A stretch of DNA of 64,000 nucleotides, from contig JAGYKV010000018.1 of the NCBI GenBank assembly GCA_018401415.1, positions 214,039 through 278,038 on the forward strand. Direction: 5' to 3'. The notes below the pieces were generated by a model. That model had not been told where the DNA came from. It saw nothing but the letters and a program-made list of their open reading frames with translations, and searched no databases. The DNA is from Candidatus Nanopelagicales bacterium. Lineage in GTDB: Bacteria; Actinomycetota; Actinomycetes; S36-B12. The translations under genes were made by a program, and so were the position numbers. Position 1 is the first letter of the stretch, and every line of letters begins with the position of its first letter. Of this stretch, positions 43,812-53,335 are shown in pieces.

Positions 43812-45773
43812 GTGATGATGGAGTACATGTCCTCGCTGGACCCACGTGGTCAACTTCCCTCAGCGCGCGAACACAGAACAGCTACAAGGCTGCTGGTCGC
43901 GGGTTTAGCCAGTGCGTCGCTGGTGCTGTCTATGACGGCTATCCCCAGCGTTGCCGAAGAAGTGGTAGCGCCTGTTGAAACGGTTCCATCTGAAACGGTT
44001 CCATCTGAAACAGTTCCTACTGGTGTCGTCCCTGCGGTCATGCCAACGACTATCGGATCATGGTGCACAACCCTGTTCCCCATGTCAGTGAAAATGCAAC
44101 GTACCAAGGCGCAGCAATTAATGAATGGCAAAGTTGATCTTGGTAAAGGTGGTACCTACACACTAAGTGATCGACCAAGCTGGCGGCCGCAAGCTTCTGC
44201 TGATCTCTCCGGCAATCGCCACATCAACTCACTCGACTGGGCACTTCCACTTTTATATCGCGGGGTCAACACTCAGAACCAAAACATGGTGGACCGGTTT
44301 CGGCAATTGATGTACCAATGGATTGATGATCATGAATCTGGTCGCGGGTATTGGATCGATGGCTCTATCTACGGTGGATTGAGAACCAAAACACTTGCGT
44401 GTGGCGCGCAAACATTGGCGGACCCAAAAATTCAACAAGCAGCAGTTCGTGATGCAGCCAGCATGTGGCGTTCGTATCGCCGGAGCAAAGATATTGCGAT
44501 CGGGGCCAACAACACTGATTTGGTCCGCCAGACTGGAGCACTGGCAACATTTTGTTATGTCGGTGACGTTGATTTGCGCAACGCAGCATGGCAAAACCTT
44601 GTTGCAATTGCACGCGGTGTGATTCATGACGATGGCAGCGATGTTGAAGGCTCACCTCATTACGCCATGTATATGGAGAAGCTCCTCTCACAGATTGAAG
44701 CATCTGCCAATACCTGCGGTATCCCAGCGGATCCCATTCCTCAACTGCGCGGGCAGTTATACAGTTTTGTGTCCCAAGCTGTTCGACCAGACTTCAAACT
44801 AGAGTCACTCGGTGACACCATCTCTGTGCCACTCCGGAATACATTCGGTGTGGGTGATTGGCGGGCGGATTGGTTGCGCAGCCGCGGTGCCGCCGGAACG
44901 CCACCTACCCCGAGATACACGGCATACAGTGGTGGTTACATTTTTGGCAGATACTCCTGGGTTCCCAGCGGGCAAGGTCAACCGGATACTTTCTACTCAC
45001 TTCGCTTTAAAGGGGATCGTCCGGCAACCGCGCACACTCATGACGATGGTGGATCACTGACCCTGTTCTCACGTGGGGTGGAATGGATTGGCGATCCCGG
45101 ACCATTCCGCTACAACTCCAGTGCGTTGCGCTCATTTGTCAAAAAGCGTGAGGCGCACTCAACTTTCACCGTGTCCAATACCGGCTACAGCCGATGGAAG
45201 GGTGTGGTCAAAACACAAGGTCGCACCGACTCCAATATTGGGGGAAATGACTATTCATGCTTGGTGGATAAAGCGTGGAATAGGACCGAAATTACTCGTT
45301 GTGTGACCTATGTCCGCTCCGCGGATGCCTTAATTGTTGTTGACTACATCAATGGGGCCAAGGTCAAAGTTCCCAAGAAGCAACGAAAGAACTACACACC
45401 TCGAAATGTCACCCAGCGTTGGCAGTTGAGCCCAGGAGTTGGTGTGGAAGGCAATGCTGATGGCCAGTTGACCATGGTGTCAGGGGAGCAGAAAGTTGAC
45501 ATTGTTCAGGCGGGTGTCGGTGCCTGGGATATCGCTCAGGCTCGTGAAGGCTCGTCGATTGGTTGGCACACAACCGATTGGGGTGTGAAGGCACCTGGCG
45601 CAGTGTTATCTCGCTCCGCCACACTTCCGCGAAAGGGAGGGCAGGAAGTCATGATCACAGTTTTCGTTCCGCGCGGATCTGGTGAATCAGTCCCGGTGAC
45701 AATTGCCGATTCCATGGTGACCATCACTCGGAACGGCACGCCAATTACGGTCGGATTTCCGGCACCGAATTAG
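43812..45773 (+). CDS. Secreted heparinase II/III-like polysaccharide lyase
   Basis: 653 residues. Signal sequence with the hydrophobic core LLVAGLASASLVLSMTAIPS, then a short tandem repeat (VPSETVPSETVP), an alpha/alpha-toroid domain (about residues 90-330; RHINSLDWALPLLYRGVNTQ) and a C-terminal beta-sandwich with the family's hallmark GDRPATAHTHDDGGSLTLFS...EWIGDPG. Such enzymes cleave uronic-acid-containing polysaccharides by beta-elimination. It may feed the nearby pentose genes. The exact start among the clustered ATGs at 43812-43827 is uncertain. Confidence 0.82.
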   Translation: MMMEYMSSLDPRGQLPSAREHRTATRLLVAGLASASLVLSMTAIPSVAEEVVAPVETVPSETVPSETVPTGVVPAVMPTTIGSWCTTLFPMSVKMQRTKAQQLMNGKVDLGKGGTYTLSDRPSWRPQASADLSGNRHINSLDWALPLLYRGVNTQNQNMVDRFRQLMYQWIDDHESGRGYWIDGSIYGGLRTKTLACGAQTLADPKIQQAAVRDAASMWRSYRRSKDIAIGANNTDLVRQTGALATFCYVGDVDLRNAAWQNLVAIARGVIHDDGSDVEGSPHYAMYMEKLLSQIEASANTCGIPADPIPQLRGQLYSFVSQAVRPDFKLESLGDTISVPLRNTFGVGDWRADWLRSRGAAGTPPTPRYTAYSGGYIFGRYSWVPSGQGQPDTFYSLRFKGDRPATAHTHDDGGSLTLFSRGVEWIGDPGPFRYNSSALRSFVKKREAHSTFTVSNTGYSRWKGVVKTQGRTDSNIGGNDYSCLVDKAWNRTEITRCVTYVRSADALIVVDYINGAKVKVPKKQRKNYTPRNVTQRWQLSPGVGVEGNADGQLTMVSGEQKVDIVQAGVGAWDIAQAREGSSIGWHTTDWGVKAPGAVLSRSATLPRKGGQEVMITVFVPRGSGESVPVTIADSMVTITRNGTPITVGFPAPN

Positions 45774-46729
45774 TCGGTGAGGCCGAGAAGATCCATGATC
45801 TCTACACGTTGCGGCAGAGATGTCACCGCACCCGCTCTTGTTGCGGCCAATGCACCGGCAGCACTGGCCCAGCGGAGTGCCTCTGAGAGTGGCTGCCCTT
45901 CATTAATGGCGCAGGCGAAAACCCCGCAAAAGGAGTCGCCTGCGGCAACCGTGTCCACCGGCACAATTCGAAATGCACCGGCCTGACCGGAACCGTTGGC
46001 ATTTGCCCACACAGCCCCTTTCTCACCGCGAGTCACGATCACGTTCTTTGCTCCAAGATCCACCATGGAGTTAGCGGCCTCGACACAGTCGAGCATGGAG
46101 GTCAATGGCAAATCTGAGAGAGCGGCCAGTTCTCGGGCCTCAAATTCATTGGGTATCAGGTAGTCGGTGCTGGCAAATACGCGCCGAGGGAAATCGCGCA
46201 TGGGTGCAGGGTTGAGAACCGTCAGTGCACCAAGTTCCTGACCCACCACAAGAGCGCGTTCGGTTGCTTCAGGATCAATTTCACCTTGCACCAAAACAAC
46301 GCCAATGCGATGTTGGCTGGAAAGGGCCCGCAGCTGTTCCTCAACGCGATCCGCGTTGACATGGTCATTCGCGCCAGCTACCACAATAATTCGATTCGCA
46401 CCGCCTGCCTCGACCTCAATTACCGCAGTTCCGGTCGCATGGGTTGGGTCAGTGTCAACGAAATCTTTGACGTTTTCGGCTGCGAGCACTTCCTTTAGGT
46501 GACGACCAAATGAATCGGCACCGACGGCACCGATGAGCGCAACCGACCCGCCCGCCCGACTCGCGGCAACTGCCTGATTCAGACCCTTACCCCCAGGTTC
46601 TTGGGTCATTGAATCTCCGAGAACGGTCTCCCCTTCATGGGGGAAGTGTTCAATGTGAAGCACGAGGTCAGTATTGAGGCTGCCAACTACAACAATGATG
46701 GGTTTTGAGCCTGGCTCGGGTTGGTTCAC
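45770..46729 (-). CDS. rbsK: Ribokinase (PfkB family)
   Basis: 319 residues with PfkB signature 1 (EPGGKGLNQAVAASRAGG) and signature 2 ending in VDTVAAGDSFCGVFACA (catalytic Asp), and the ribokinase start IIVVVGSLNTDLVLHIEHFP. Phosphorylates D-ribose (or a related pentose) at O5 with ATP. Divergent from rpiB, whose product converts the next pathway intermediate. The symbol rests on family resemblance. Confidence 0.88.
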   Translation of the reverse strand: MNQPEPGSKPIIVVVGSLNTDLVLHIEHFPHEGETVLGDSMTQEPGGKGLNQAVAASRAGGSVALIGAVGADSFGRHLKEVLAAENVKDFVDTDPTHATGTAVIEVEAGGANRIIVVAGANDHVNADRVEEQLRALSSQHRIGVVLVQGEIDPEATERALVVGQELGALTVLNPAPMRDFPRRVFASTDYLIPNEFEARELAALSDLPLTSMLDCVEAANSMVDLGAKNVIVTRGEKGAVWANANGSGQAGAFRIVPVDTVAAGDSFCGVFACAINEGQPLSEALRWASAAGALAATRAGAVTSLPQRVEIMDLLGLTD

Positions 46730-46792
46730 AAGTGGATACTTTCATGGTGGGAGAATGGTCGCGCAGGGAGGTTTTCCCAGAACCGAAGGATA

Positions 46793-47230
46793 ATGATGAT
46801 TATTGCATTGGGCTCTGATCACGCGGGATTCGCTTTGAAGAGTTTCCTGAGTGCGTGGCTTTTGGAAAATGGTCACCAAGTGCACGATGTCGGTACCTAC
46901 AGCACCGAGCGGGTGGATTACCCGGAATACGGCGCCGAACTGGGTCGAGTAGTTGCCTCAGGTGATGCTCAGATTGGTATTGGTGTGTGCGGTAGTGGAC
47001 AGGGGATCTGCATGGCCGCAAATAAGATCCATGGAATTAGAGGGGCTGTGTTGCGCACCGTCGAAGATGCTCAGTTATCCCGCGCTCACAATGACGCAAA
47101 TATTGCCTGTCTGGGTGAGAGGGCAACCGAGCCGGCGATCGCCCAGCAGCTCATTCAAGTGTTCATTGAAACGTCATTTGATGGTGGGCGACACGCGGCA
47201 CGAGTAGCCCAACTCAATAGCCTGATGTGA
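46793..47230 (+). CDS. rpiB: Ribose-5-phosphate isomerase B
   Basis: About 145 residues: IIALGSDHAGFALKSFL at the start, active-site Cys in GIGVCGSGQGICMAANK and the phosphate-binding HNDANIACLGER near the end. Interconverts ribose 5-phosphate and ribulose 5-phosphate. Two adjacent ATGs (46793, 46796) follow AGGA; the upstream open frame back to 46721 is probably untranslated. Confidence 0.92.
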   Translation: MMIIALGSDHAGFALKSFLSAWLLENGHQVHDVGTYSTERVDYPEYGAELGRVVASGDAQIGIGVCGSGQGICMAANKIHGIRGAVLRTVEDAQLSRAHNDANIACLGERATEPAIAQQLIQVFIETSFDGGRHAARVAQLNSLM

Positions 47231-47312
47231 GTAGATTTCCGGGCGACGGTGGAACATTTGCGCAGCCGCGTCCGTCAGATGTTCAATACTTCAATCAATT
47301 CAAGGAGAACAC

Positions 47313-47738
47313 ATGATCAGGACACGCAAAGCAGCGGCAACCAAGGCAACAACTACAAAAGTTGCAGCATTGGGCGTCGCCGGCCTTCTTGGCATTGCGG
47401 TGCTTGCAGGCTGCTCAAGCAGCGATGAATCATCTACCGAAACAACTTCATCTGAGATGTCCGAGGGGAGCTCCCAAATGTTGCCACCGGTCATCATTGC
47501 TGTTGATCAGACAGATGCATCTGCCGTGGTTGGTGATTTCATTGATATTTTGACTGACGATCCCGTGAACACGGTGATTTCGGTGGACAACCCCGAGGTT
47601 TTGGAAATCACCCAGGGCTATGACGACGGAAGCGCGATATTTAACCCAGGTGCCAAAGCAGTTGCGGTCGGGACTGCTGTCATTACCGTGACTAACCCAG
47701 ACGGAGCAACACGCAACATTGTGGTGGTTGTCTCCTAG
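47313..47738 (+). CDS. Small lipoprotein, Ig-like/cadherin-like beta domain
   Basis: 141 residues: signal peptide with lipobox VLAGC at about residue 34, a Ser/Glu/Thr linker, then about 85 residues of beta-rich sequence (NTVISVDNPEVLEITQGYDD, PGAKAVAVGTAVITVTNPDG) that looks like a bacterial Ig-like or proteinase-inhibitor type domain. Function unknown. An AAGGAG ribosome-binding site precedes the ATG. Confidence 0.7.
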   Translation: MIRTRKAAATKATTTKVAALGVAGLLGIAVLAGCSSSDESSTETTSSEMSEGSSQMLPPVIIAVDQTDASAVVGDFIDILTDDPVNTVISVDNPEVLEITQGYDDGSAIFNPGAKAVAVGTAVITVTNPDGATRNIVVVVS

Positions 47739-47758
47739 TTACGCAGTACCTTTAGCCG

Positions 47759-48631
47759 GTGTCCCCTCGCATTGCTATCGCAACGTGCCCTGAACTCCCA
47801 AATCTTGATCCGGATGATCAACCACTTATCGGGTATTTCGCTCAAGCGGGAGTTGAGGCGACACCGGTTATTTGGTCAGACCCGGCGGTGGACTGGATCT
47901 CCTTTGACAGAGTAATTATTCGAAATACATGGGATTACACCGACCACCTTTCGCCATTTCTGGCATGGGTGCATTCCCTCGGCCCGGTAGTTCGAAACTC
48001 TGCTGAGTTAATTTCGTGGAGCACCAATAAGACCTATCTCCGTGACTTGCTCGGCGCTGGTATCCCGGTCATTGACACTCAATTTGTTTTTGGGTCACAG
48101 GAGACGTGGGTTGTTCCTTCTTCTGTTGACTTCGTCGTGAAACCATCCGTGTCCGCTGGAAGTCGTGACACCCTTCGCTTGTCAGCTTCGGACAGCGGGA
48201 GCGTGCAGGCAGCCCAGGGCTTAATTGACCTGATTGTTGCGGCCAAGAAGAGTGCCATGATTCAGCCGTATCTCGATCACGTTGACGTAGACGGTGAAAC
48301 AGCACTCCTATATATAGGTGGTGATTATTCGCACGCGATTCGTAAGGGCCCCCTCCTTCACAAGGATTTGGAGGCGGAGCGAGTACACGGTCTCTACCTC
48401 CAAGAGGACATCACGGCTCGTTCGCCGCGACCTGACCAGCGTAAATTGGCGGATCAGGTGATGGCATATGTCACAGGCAGATTCGGCGCCCCCCTTTATG
48501 CCCGAATTGACCTGATTGACAACCACGTGGGTGAACCCACCGTTTTGGAGGTCGAAGCGGTGGAGCCGTCCATGTTCTTTGGCACTGAACCCACCAGCTA
48601 TCAACGCTTCATTCAGGTTTCGCTCTCGTAA
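47759..48631 (+). CDS. ATP-grasp protein, RimK/glutathione-synthetase-like
   Basis: 290 residues. N-terminal pre-ATP-grasp region (IAIATCPELPNLDPDDQPLI) and ATP-grasp elements STNKTYLRDLLGAGIPVIDT, VVKPSVSAGSRDTL (ATP lysine) and a C-terminal metal-binding Glu region PTVLEVEAVEPSMFF. Ligates an acid to an amine or thiol using ATP; substrate unknown. The GTG start at 47759 follows weak Shine-Dalgarno sequence. Standalone between the lipoprotein and xylA. Confidence 0.8.
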   Translation: MSPRIAIATCPELPNLDPDDQPLIGYFAQAGVEATPVIWSDPAVDWISFDRVIIRNTWDYTDHLSPFLAWVHSLGPVVRNSAELISWSTNKTYLRDLLGAGIPVIDTQFVFGSQETWVVPSSVDFVVKPSVSAGSRDTLRLSASDSGSVQAAQGLIDLIVAAKKSAMIQPYLDHVDVDGETALLYIGGDYSHAIRKGPLLHKDLEAERVHGLYLQEDITARSPRPDQRKLADQVMAYVTGRFGAPLYARIDLIDNHVGEPTVLEVEAVEPSMFFGTEPTSYQRFIQVSLS

Positions 48632-48755
48632 CCGGATTGTTATCAGAAGGTGTCTGAAAAGTTTCCATTTTTTCTGGTCTGGTAGGGACTTTGCGCATAT
48701 GTTGTCGCTCACAACAATTTATCCGAGCCACAGACAGGGCAGGCGAAATCAGCAC

Positions 48756-49921
48756 ATGAGTGATCGACTAACCCCGTACCCGAAGACAAGTTCTCATTTG
48801 GTCTGTGGACCATCGGGCATCCTGGCCGCGATCCCTTTGGCGACAGCACTCGTCCACCGGTGAGCAACGCGGACTTTATTCGCGGCTTGGCCGATATTGG
48901 CGCGTGGGGTGTGTCGTTCCATGACGACGACCTCATGACATTCGGTGCACCAGAATCTCAACGTCGCGCTGAACTCGACGCATTCAAAAAAGTCTTAGAT
49001 GAAACAGGAGTGGTGTGCTCCATGGCAACCACCAACCTTTTCTGGCATCCCGTGTTCAAAGACGGAGCATTCACTTCAAATGATCGCAATGTTCGTCGCT
49101 ATGCAATCCAAAAAACATTGCGCAATATTGATGTAGCCGCGGAACTCGGTGCACCGACCTATGTGTTGTGGGGCGGGCGCGAGGGTGTGGAGAGTGCCGC
49201 GAGCAAGAATCCGGCAGATGCACTCTCCCGATACAAAGAAGCACTCGACTTTCTGTGCGGCTACGTCAATGACAAGAAATACGAAATCCGTTTCGCTTTG
49301 GAGCCCAAGCCCAATGAACCCCGCGGAGACACTTTCCTGCCGACCATCGGTCACGCCATGGCCTTCATTAATGAACTCGAGTTCCCTGACATGGTGGGAC
49401 TCAACCCCGAGGTAGCCCATGAAACCATGGCTGGCCTGAGTTTCTTCCAAGGCGTGGCTCAGGCATTGTGGCAGGGAAAGCTCTACCACATTGATCTCAA
49501 CGACCAAAAAATTGGCCGCTTCGATCAGGACCTTCGCTTCGGTTCCGAGGGTATTAAAGATGACTTCATGTTGGTCCGACTCCTTGAGAATTCCGACTAC
49601 AACGGGCCGAAGCATTTCGATGCTCGCCCGTACCGCAACGAATGGGGCAATGGAATCTGGGACTTTGCCAGAGGCTGTATGCGCACCTACCTCGCACTCG
49701 CTGCCAAGGCACGCGAGTTCGACCAAGATCCCCGAGTAAAAGAAGCACTGTCTGCTGCCAGTGTTCCCGAACTCGCGGAATCGACCGTTGGTAGCTATTC
49801 CACCGCTACCGCCGATCGATTACTCAATGAGCAATTCGATGTTGCTGCATTAGCGGCACGTGGATACGCAAACGAGGCACTCGATCAACTAGTAATAGAT
49901 CGAATCCTCGGAATCTCGTAA
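48756..49921 (+). pseudogene. xylA: Xylose isomerase, single frameshift near the start
   Basis: The first codons read MSDRLTP, then the frame shifts at about 48776-48784 (in CCCCGTACCCG). The expected sequence EDKFSFGLWTIGHPGRDPFG and all of the rest lie in the frame closing at 49921. The body is typical of the actinobacterial class: VSFHDDDL, TNLFWHPVFKDGAF, ALEPKPNEPRGD, GLNPEVAHE, LYHIDLNDQKIGRFDQD. About 388 residues if joined. Converts D-xylose to D-xylulose (and glucose to fructose). A downstream GTG (48860) gives an ORF lacking the first active-site strand, so the indel would inactivate it if real; an assembly error is more likely. Confidence 0.88.
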
Positions 49922-49978
49922 TAGATATCTATGCACGAAAATCACTGAGCGAGAAATACTCGCTGGGGAAGGAAACAA

Positions 49979-51115
49979 ATGAAAAAGAAGCTCTACGTGG
50001 CTCTCGCGGGTACCGCGGCTGCTGCACTGCTCCTCACTTCATGTAGCTCAAGCGACACAACTGATGCCGCTACGGAAACTGTTGCTGAAGTAATCGAGGA
50101 AACATCCGAGGCGACAACTGAGGAAACCACTGAGGCAGCTGCCGGCACCAGCGGCAATGCATGCGTCATTCTCCCAGACAGTCAGTCATCTGACCGCTGG
50201 GAAAACCAGGACCGTCCTGCAATTCAGTCCGCACTTGAAGCAGCTGGCTTCACCGCAGACATTCAGAACGCACAGGGTGACACCACCCAGTACCTCACCA
50301 TTGGCGATCAAATGCTCGCCGGCGGTTGCGGTGTCATGGTTCTCGTTGACCTGAATGGTTCCGGTGCAACCGTTGCTGAAAAGGCAAAGGCACAGGGCAT
50401 TCCCGTTATCGCTTATGACCGTCCATTCGCACCTGCTGACTACTACGTGTCATTTGACAACGTAAAGGTTGGACAGTTGCAGGCTGAGGGTCTTCTGAAG
50501 TGCCTCGGCGACAAGGGCATTGACCCCGCTGCTGCTGCGGTCGTGTTCCTGAACGGTTCACCAACTGACGGCAACGCCGCAATGTTCAAGGAAGGTTACG
50601 AAACCACCCTTACAGCTGCCGGTGTGACACCCGTCAAGGACGAGTCAGTCCCCGATTGGGATAACCAGCAAGGTGGAGTCATCTACGAACAGATGTTCAC
50701 CGACCTTGGTGGACAGATCGATGGCGTTCTCGCTGCAAACGATGGTCTTGGCGGAGCTGCAATTGCAGTCAACGACAAGAACGGTGTCCTGATCCCCGTA
50801 ACGGGACAAGATGCAACCACCGGTGGTCTGCAGAACGTTCTTCTTGGCAAGCAGTGCATGACAGTGTTCAAGAACACCGTTCTTGAGGCTGGCGATGCTT
50901 CGGCACTCGCAATTGCACTGCTCAATGGCGAGTCACCTGCTGTCGAAAGTTCAATCGACATCAATGGCGTCACCGTTCCTGCTAAGTACTCGGATCCAGT
51001 CATCATCTACGCAGCCAACGTCTCTGACGTCATTGCTGCCACCGATGGCTTCGATGTCGCAGCACTTTGCGCGGGCGATGTAGCCGCTGCTTGTACCGAA
51101 CTCGGTATTCAGTAG
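49979..51115 (+). CDS. Sugar-binding lipoprotein, xylose/ribose type
   Basis: 378 residues: lipobox LLTSC at about residue 22, a long Thr/Glu-rich linker to about residue 60, then a type 1 periplasmic-binding fold (CVILPDSQSSDRWENQDRPA, DQMLAGGCGVMVLVDLNGSG, IPVIAYDRPFAPADYYVSFD, GVLAANDGLGGAAIAV). AYDR and VSFDN are characteristic of XylF-like proteins. GGGGAAGGA precedes the ATG. A strong hairpin follows, so it may be expressed in excess over the ATPase and permease downstream. Confidence 0.9.
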   Translation: MKKKLYVALAGTAAAALLLTSCSSSDTTDAATETVAEVIEETSEATTEETTEAAAGTSGNACVILPDSQSSDRWENQDRPAIQSALEAAGFTADIQNAQGDTTQYLTIGDQMLAGGCGVMVLVDLNGSGATVAEKAKAQGIPVIAYDRPFAPADYYVSFDNVKVGQLQAEGLLKCLGDKGIDPAAAAVVFLNGSPTDGNAAMFKEGYETTLTAAGVTPVKDESVPDWDNQQGGVIYEQMFTDLGGQIDGVLAANDGLGGAAIAVNDKNGVLIPVTGQDATTGGLQNVLLGKQCMTVFKNTVLEAGDASALAIALLNGESPAVESSIDINGVTVPAKYSDPVIIYAANVSDVIAATDGFDVAALCAGDVAAACTELGIQ

Positions 51116-51130
51116 TAGTTATTTGTGAGG

Positions 51131-51162
51131 CTGTGGGCTCGTGCGTGTGCACGAGCCCACAG
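51131..51162 (+). terminator. Hairpin after the binding-protein gene
   Basis: Perfect 14-bp stem CTGTGGGCTCGTGC (51131-51144) / GCACGAGCCCACAG (51149-51162), 4-nt loop, with a T-run about 15 nt later. Likely a terminator or attenuating/mRNA-stabilising structure that separates binding protein from transporter expression. Confidence 0.75.
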
Positions 51163-51262
51163 TTCACTTCACTGATTTTTTCCCAGCCAATATCCCGAAA
51201 TACCCACCACAGACTGCGATCAACTTCTACAGTGTGTAGTCAGCGAAAAAAGGGATTTCCAC

Positions 51263-52045
51263 ATGACAGATGACTCAATGCCCATCCTCGAAGTCCGAGG
51301 AGTAACCAAGAGTTTTGGCGCCGTCGATGTTCTTCGCGGAATAGACTTTGCGGTCCACACTGGATCGGTCACAGCCCTTGTGGGAGATAACGGCGCCGGA
51401 AAATCCACCCTGATTAAGGGATTGGCCGGTATTCAACCATTCGACGGCGGAACCATTTATTTTGAAGGCAAAGAAGTCGATTTGGAAGATCCGAAACATG
51501 CTTCTGCCCTTGGCATTGAGGTTGTGTATCAGGATCTCGCTCTCTGCGACAACCTGGACATTGTTCAGAACATGTTCCTAGGCAGGGAAATGAAGCGCGG
51601 AATTGCACTCGACGAAGCACATATGGAGTCTAGAGCCGGCGAAACACTGCAGAGCCTCTCCGTGCGAACAATGTCATCTCTGCGCCAGAAGGTTTCGAGT
51701 CTTTCCGGGGGACAAAGACAAACCGTGGCCATTGCGCGTTCAGTTTTGTGGAACAACAAGGTTGTGATCCTGGACGAGCCCACAGCCGCACTCGGTGTCG
51801 CTCAAACCGAACAGGTTCTTAACTTGGTCAGGAGACTTGCGGACAACGGCTTGGGCGTTGTGATCATCTCTCATAACCTTCAAGACGTATTCCAAGTCGC
51901 TGACTACATCTATGTTCTCTACCTAGGCACCATGGTCACCAGATTGAAGACCACTGAAACGAATAGCGGTGAAGTTGTCGAATACATAACCGGTGGTCGG
52001 AAAGATGCAGACGCGATTCTTTCGGGTGAAGAGGTGTCGGCATGA
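51263..52045 (+). CDS. Sugar ABC transporter ATP-binding protein, single domain
   Basis: 260 residues with one nucleotide-binding domain: Walker A GDNGAGKSTLIKG, signature LSGGQRQTVAIARSV, Walker B VVILDEPTAALG, H-loop VIISHNL. Unlike the double-domain protein at 8825 it is of the short CUT2/FrcA type that acts as a homodimer. ATGA overlap with the permease gene. Confidence 0.92.
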   Translation: MTDDSMPILEVRGVTKSFGAVDVLRGIDFAVHTGSVTALVGDNGAGKSTLIKGLAGIQPFDGGTIYFEGKEVDLEDPKHASALGIEVVYQDLALCDNLDIVQNMFLGREMKRGIALDEAHMESRAGETLQSLSVRTMSSLRQKVSSLSGGQRQTVAIARSVLWNNKVVILDEPTAALGVAQTEQVLNLVRRLADNGLGVVIISHNLQDVFQVADYIYVLYLGTMVTRLKTTETNSGEVVEYITGGRKDADAILSGEEVSA

Positions 52046-53307
52046 GCACAAACACCAATTCTGACGTGAGCACCGAACTGCCGAAATACATGCAACAAAA
52101 GAACCTGTCCATCCGCGATACCTGGAACGCCTATCGCGCGAAAGTTCGTAGCGGCGACATGGGCTCGCTGCCGGCGGTCATTGGACTGATTATTCTTGTG
52201 ATTCTTTTTTCACTGGCTAACCCGGTTTTCTTCACGCCGCTTAACTTTGCAAACTTTTTCACTCAGGCCGCTGTTGTTGTAATTCTTGCCATGGGCCTAA
52301 TTTTTGTTCTCCTCCTCGGTGAGATTGACTTATCCGCAGGTGTGACTTCTGGCGTAGCGGGCGCACTTCTCGCCGTGGGACTGACCAGATGGGGATTAGA
52401 GTGGCCGGTGGCGGTTGCTGTATCTCTCCTCGCCGGCGTGGTCATTGGTATTTTCATTGGTTTTCTGGTGGCCAAGGTGGGTATTCCATCTTTCGTGGTC
52501 ACCCTGGCACTGTTCCTGGCCTTCCAAGGATTGATCCTCGTGATCATTGGTGAAGGTGGCAACATTCGGATTACCAATCAGGTGATCCTTGCCATTCAAA
52601 ACAACAACATGCCGATCTGGATGGGCTGGGTGTTTTACACAATAGTGGTTGGCGGCTACTTCCTGTTTGCTTACACGGGAAGAATGCGCCGCTTGGCCAG
52701 GGGTTTTAGTGCCACATCCTTGAACATGATCCTGATTAAGACCGGGGTTATTGCTCTTGTCGGTTTTGCAACCGTTTATGCGTTGAGCTTGGAGAGGAGT
52801 GTCAATCCGGAGCTCAATCCATTAAGTGGCGTACCAATCATTGTTCCCATCATTGCACTTTTGACTTTGGTCTTCGGTTTCGTTTTGGATCGCACGAGTT
52901 TTGGCCGTCACATCTATGCGGTCGGCGGCAACGTGGAAGCTGCTCGCCGTGCCGGTATTAACGTGAGCCAAATTCGCATTGCTGTATTCACCATTTGTTC
53001 TGGCACGGCCGCTTTCGCGGGAATCGTATTCGCTTCGCGGGCCGCTTCGGTTGATCCCAATGCCGGAAAATTCATTGTCCTCAACGCAATTGCCGCCGCA
53101 GTCATTGGTGGTACCAGCCTCTTTGGGGGTCGCGGACGAATTCACGATGCACTGATTGGCGGTGCCGTGGTGGCTGTGATTGACAATGGCATGGGCCTGC
53201 TCGGTTACTCGGCCGGTGTAAAGCTGATGATCACCGGTTCCGTGCTCATGCTCGCAGCAGGTGCGGACGCACTGTCGCGAAAACGTTCAACCGGGGTCAT
53301 GCGTTAA
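52042..53307 (+). CDS. Sugar ABC transporter permease (XylH-like)
   Basis: 421 residues, about ten membrane spans, with the CUT2 permease features LLGEIDLSAGVTSGVAGALL, VGGNVEAARRAGINVSQIRI and AIAAAVIGGTSLFGGRGRIH. The extra length compared with RbsC-type permeases is typical of XylH. Forms the channel with itself and the ATPase before it. Confidence 0.92.
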   Translation: MSTNTNSDVSTELPKYMQQKNLSIRDTWNAYRAKVRSGDMGSLPAVIGLIILVILFSLANPVFFTPLNFANFFTQAAVVVILAMGLIFVLLLGEIDLSAGVTSGVAGALLAVGLTRWGLEWPVAVAVSLLAGVVIGIFIGFLVAKVGIPSFVVTLALFLAFQGLILVIIGEGGNIRITNQVILAIQNNNMPIWMGWVFYTIVVGGYFLFAYTGRMRRLARGFSATSLNMILIKTGVIALVGFATVYALSLERSVNPELNPLSGVPIIVPIIALLTLVFGFVLDRTSFGRHIYAVGGNVEAARRAGINVSQIRIAVFTICSGTAAFAGIVFASRAASVDPNAGKFIVLNAIAAAVIGGTSLFGGRGRIHDALIGGAVVAVIDNGMGLLGYSAGVKLMITGSVLMLAAGADALSRKRSTGVMR

Positions 53308-53335
53308 GTTCACACCTCATGAATGCCGATAACCC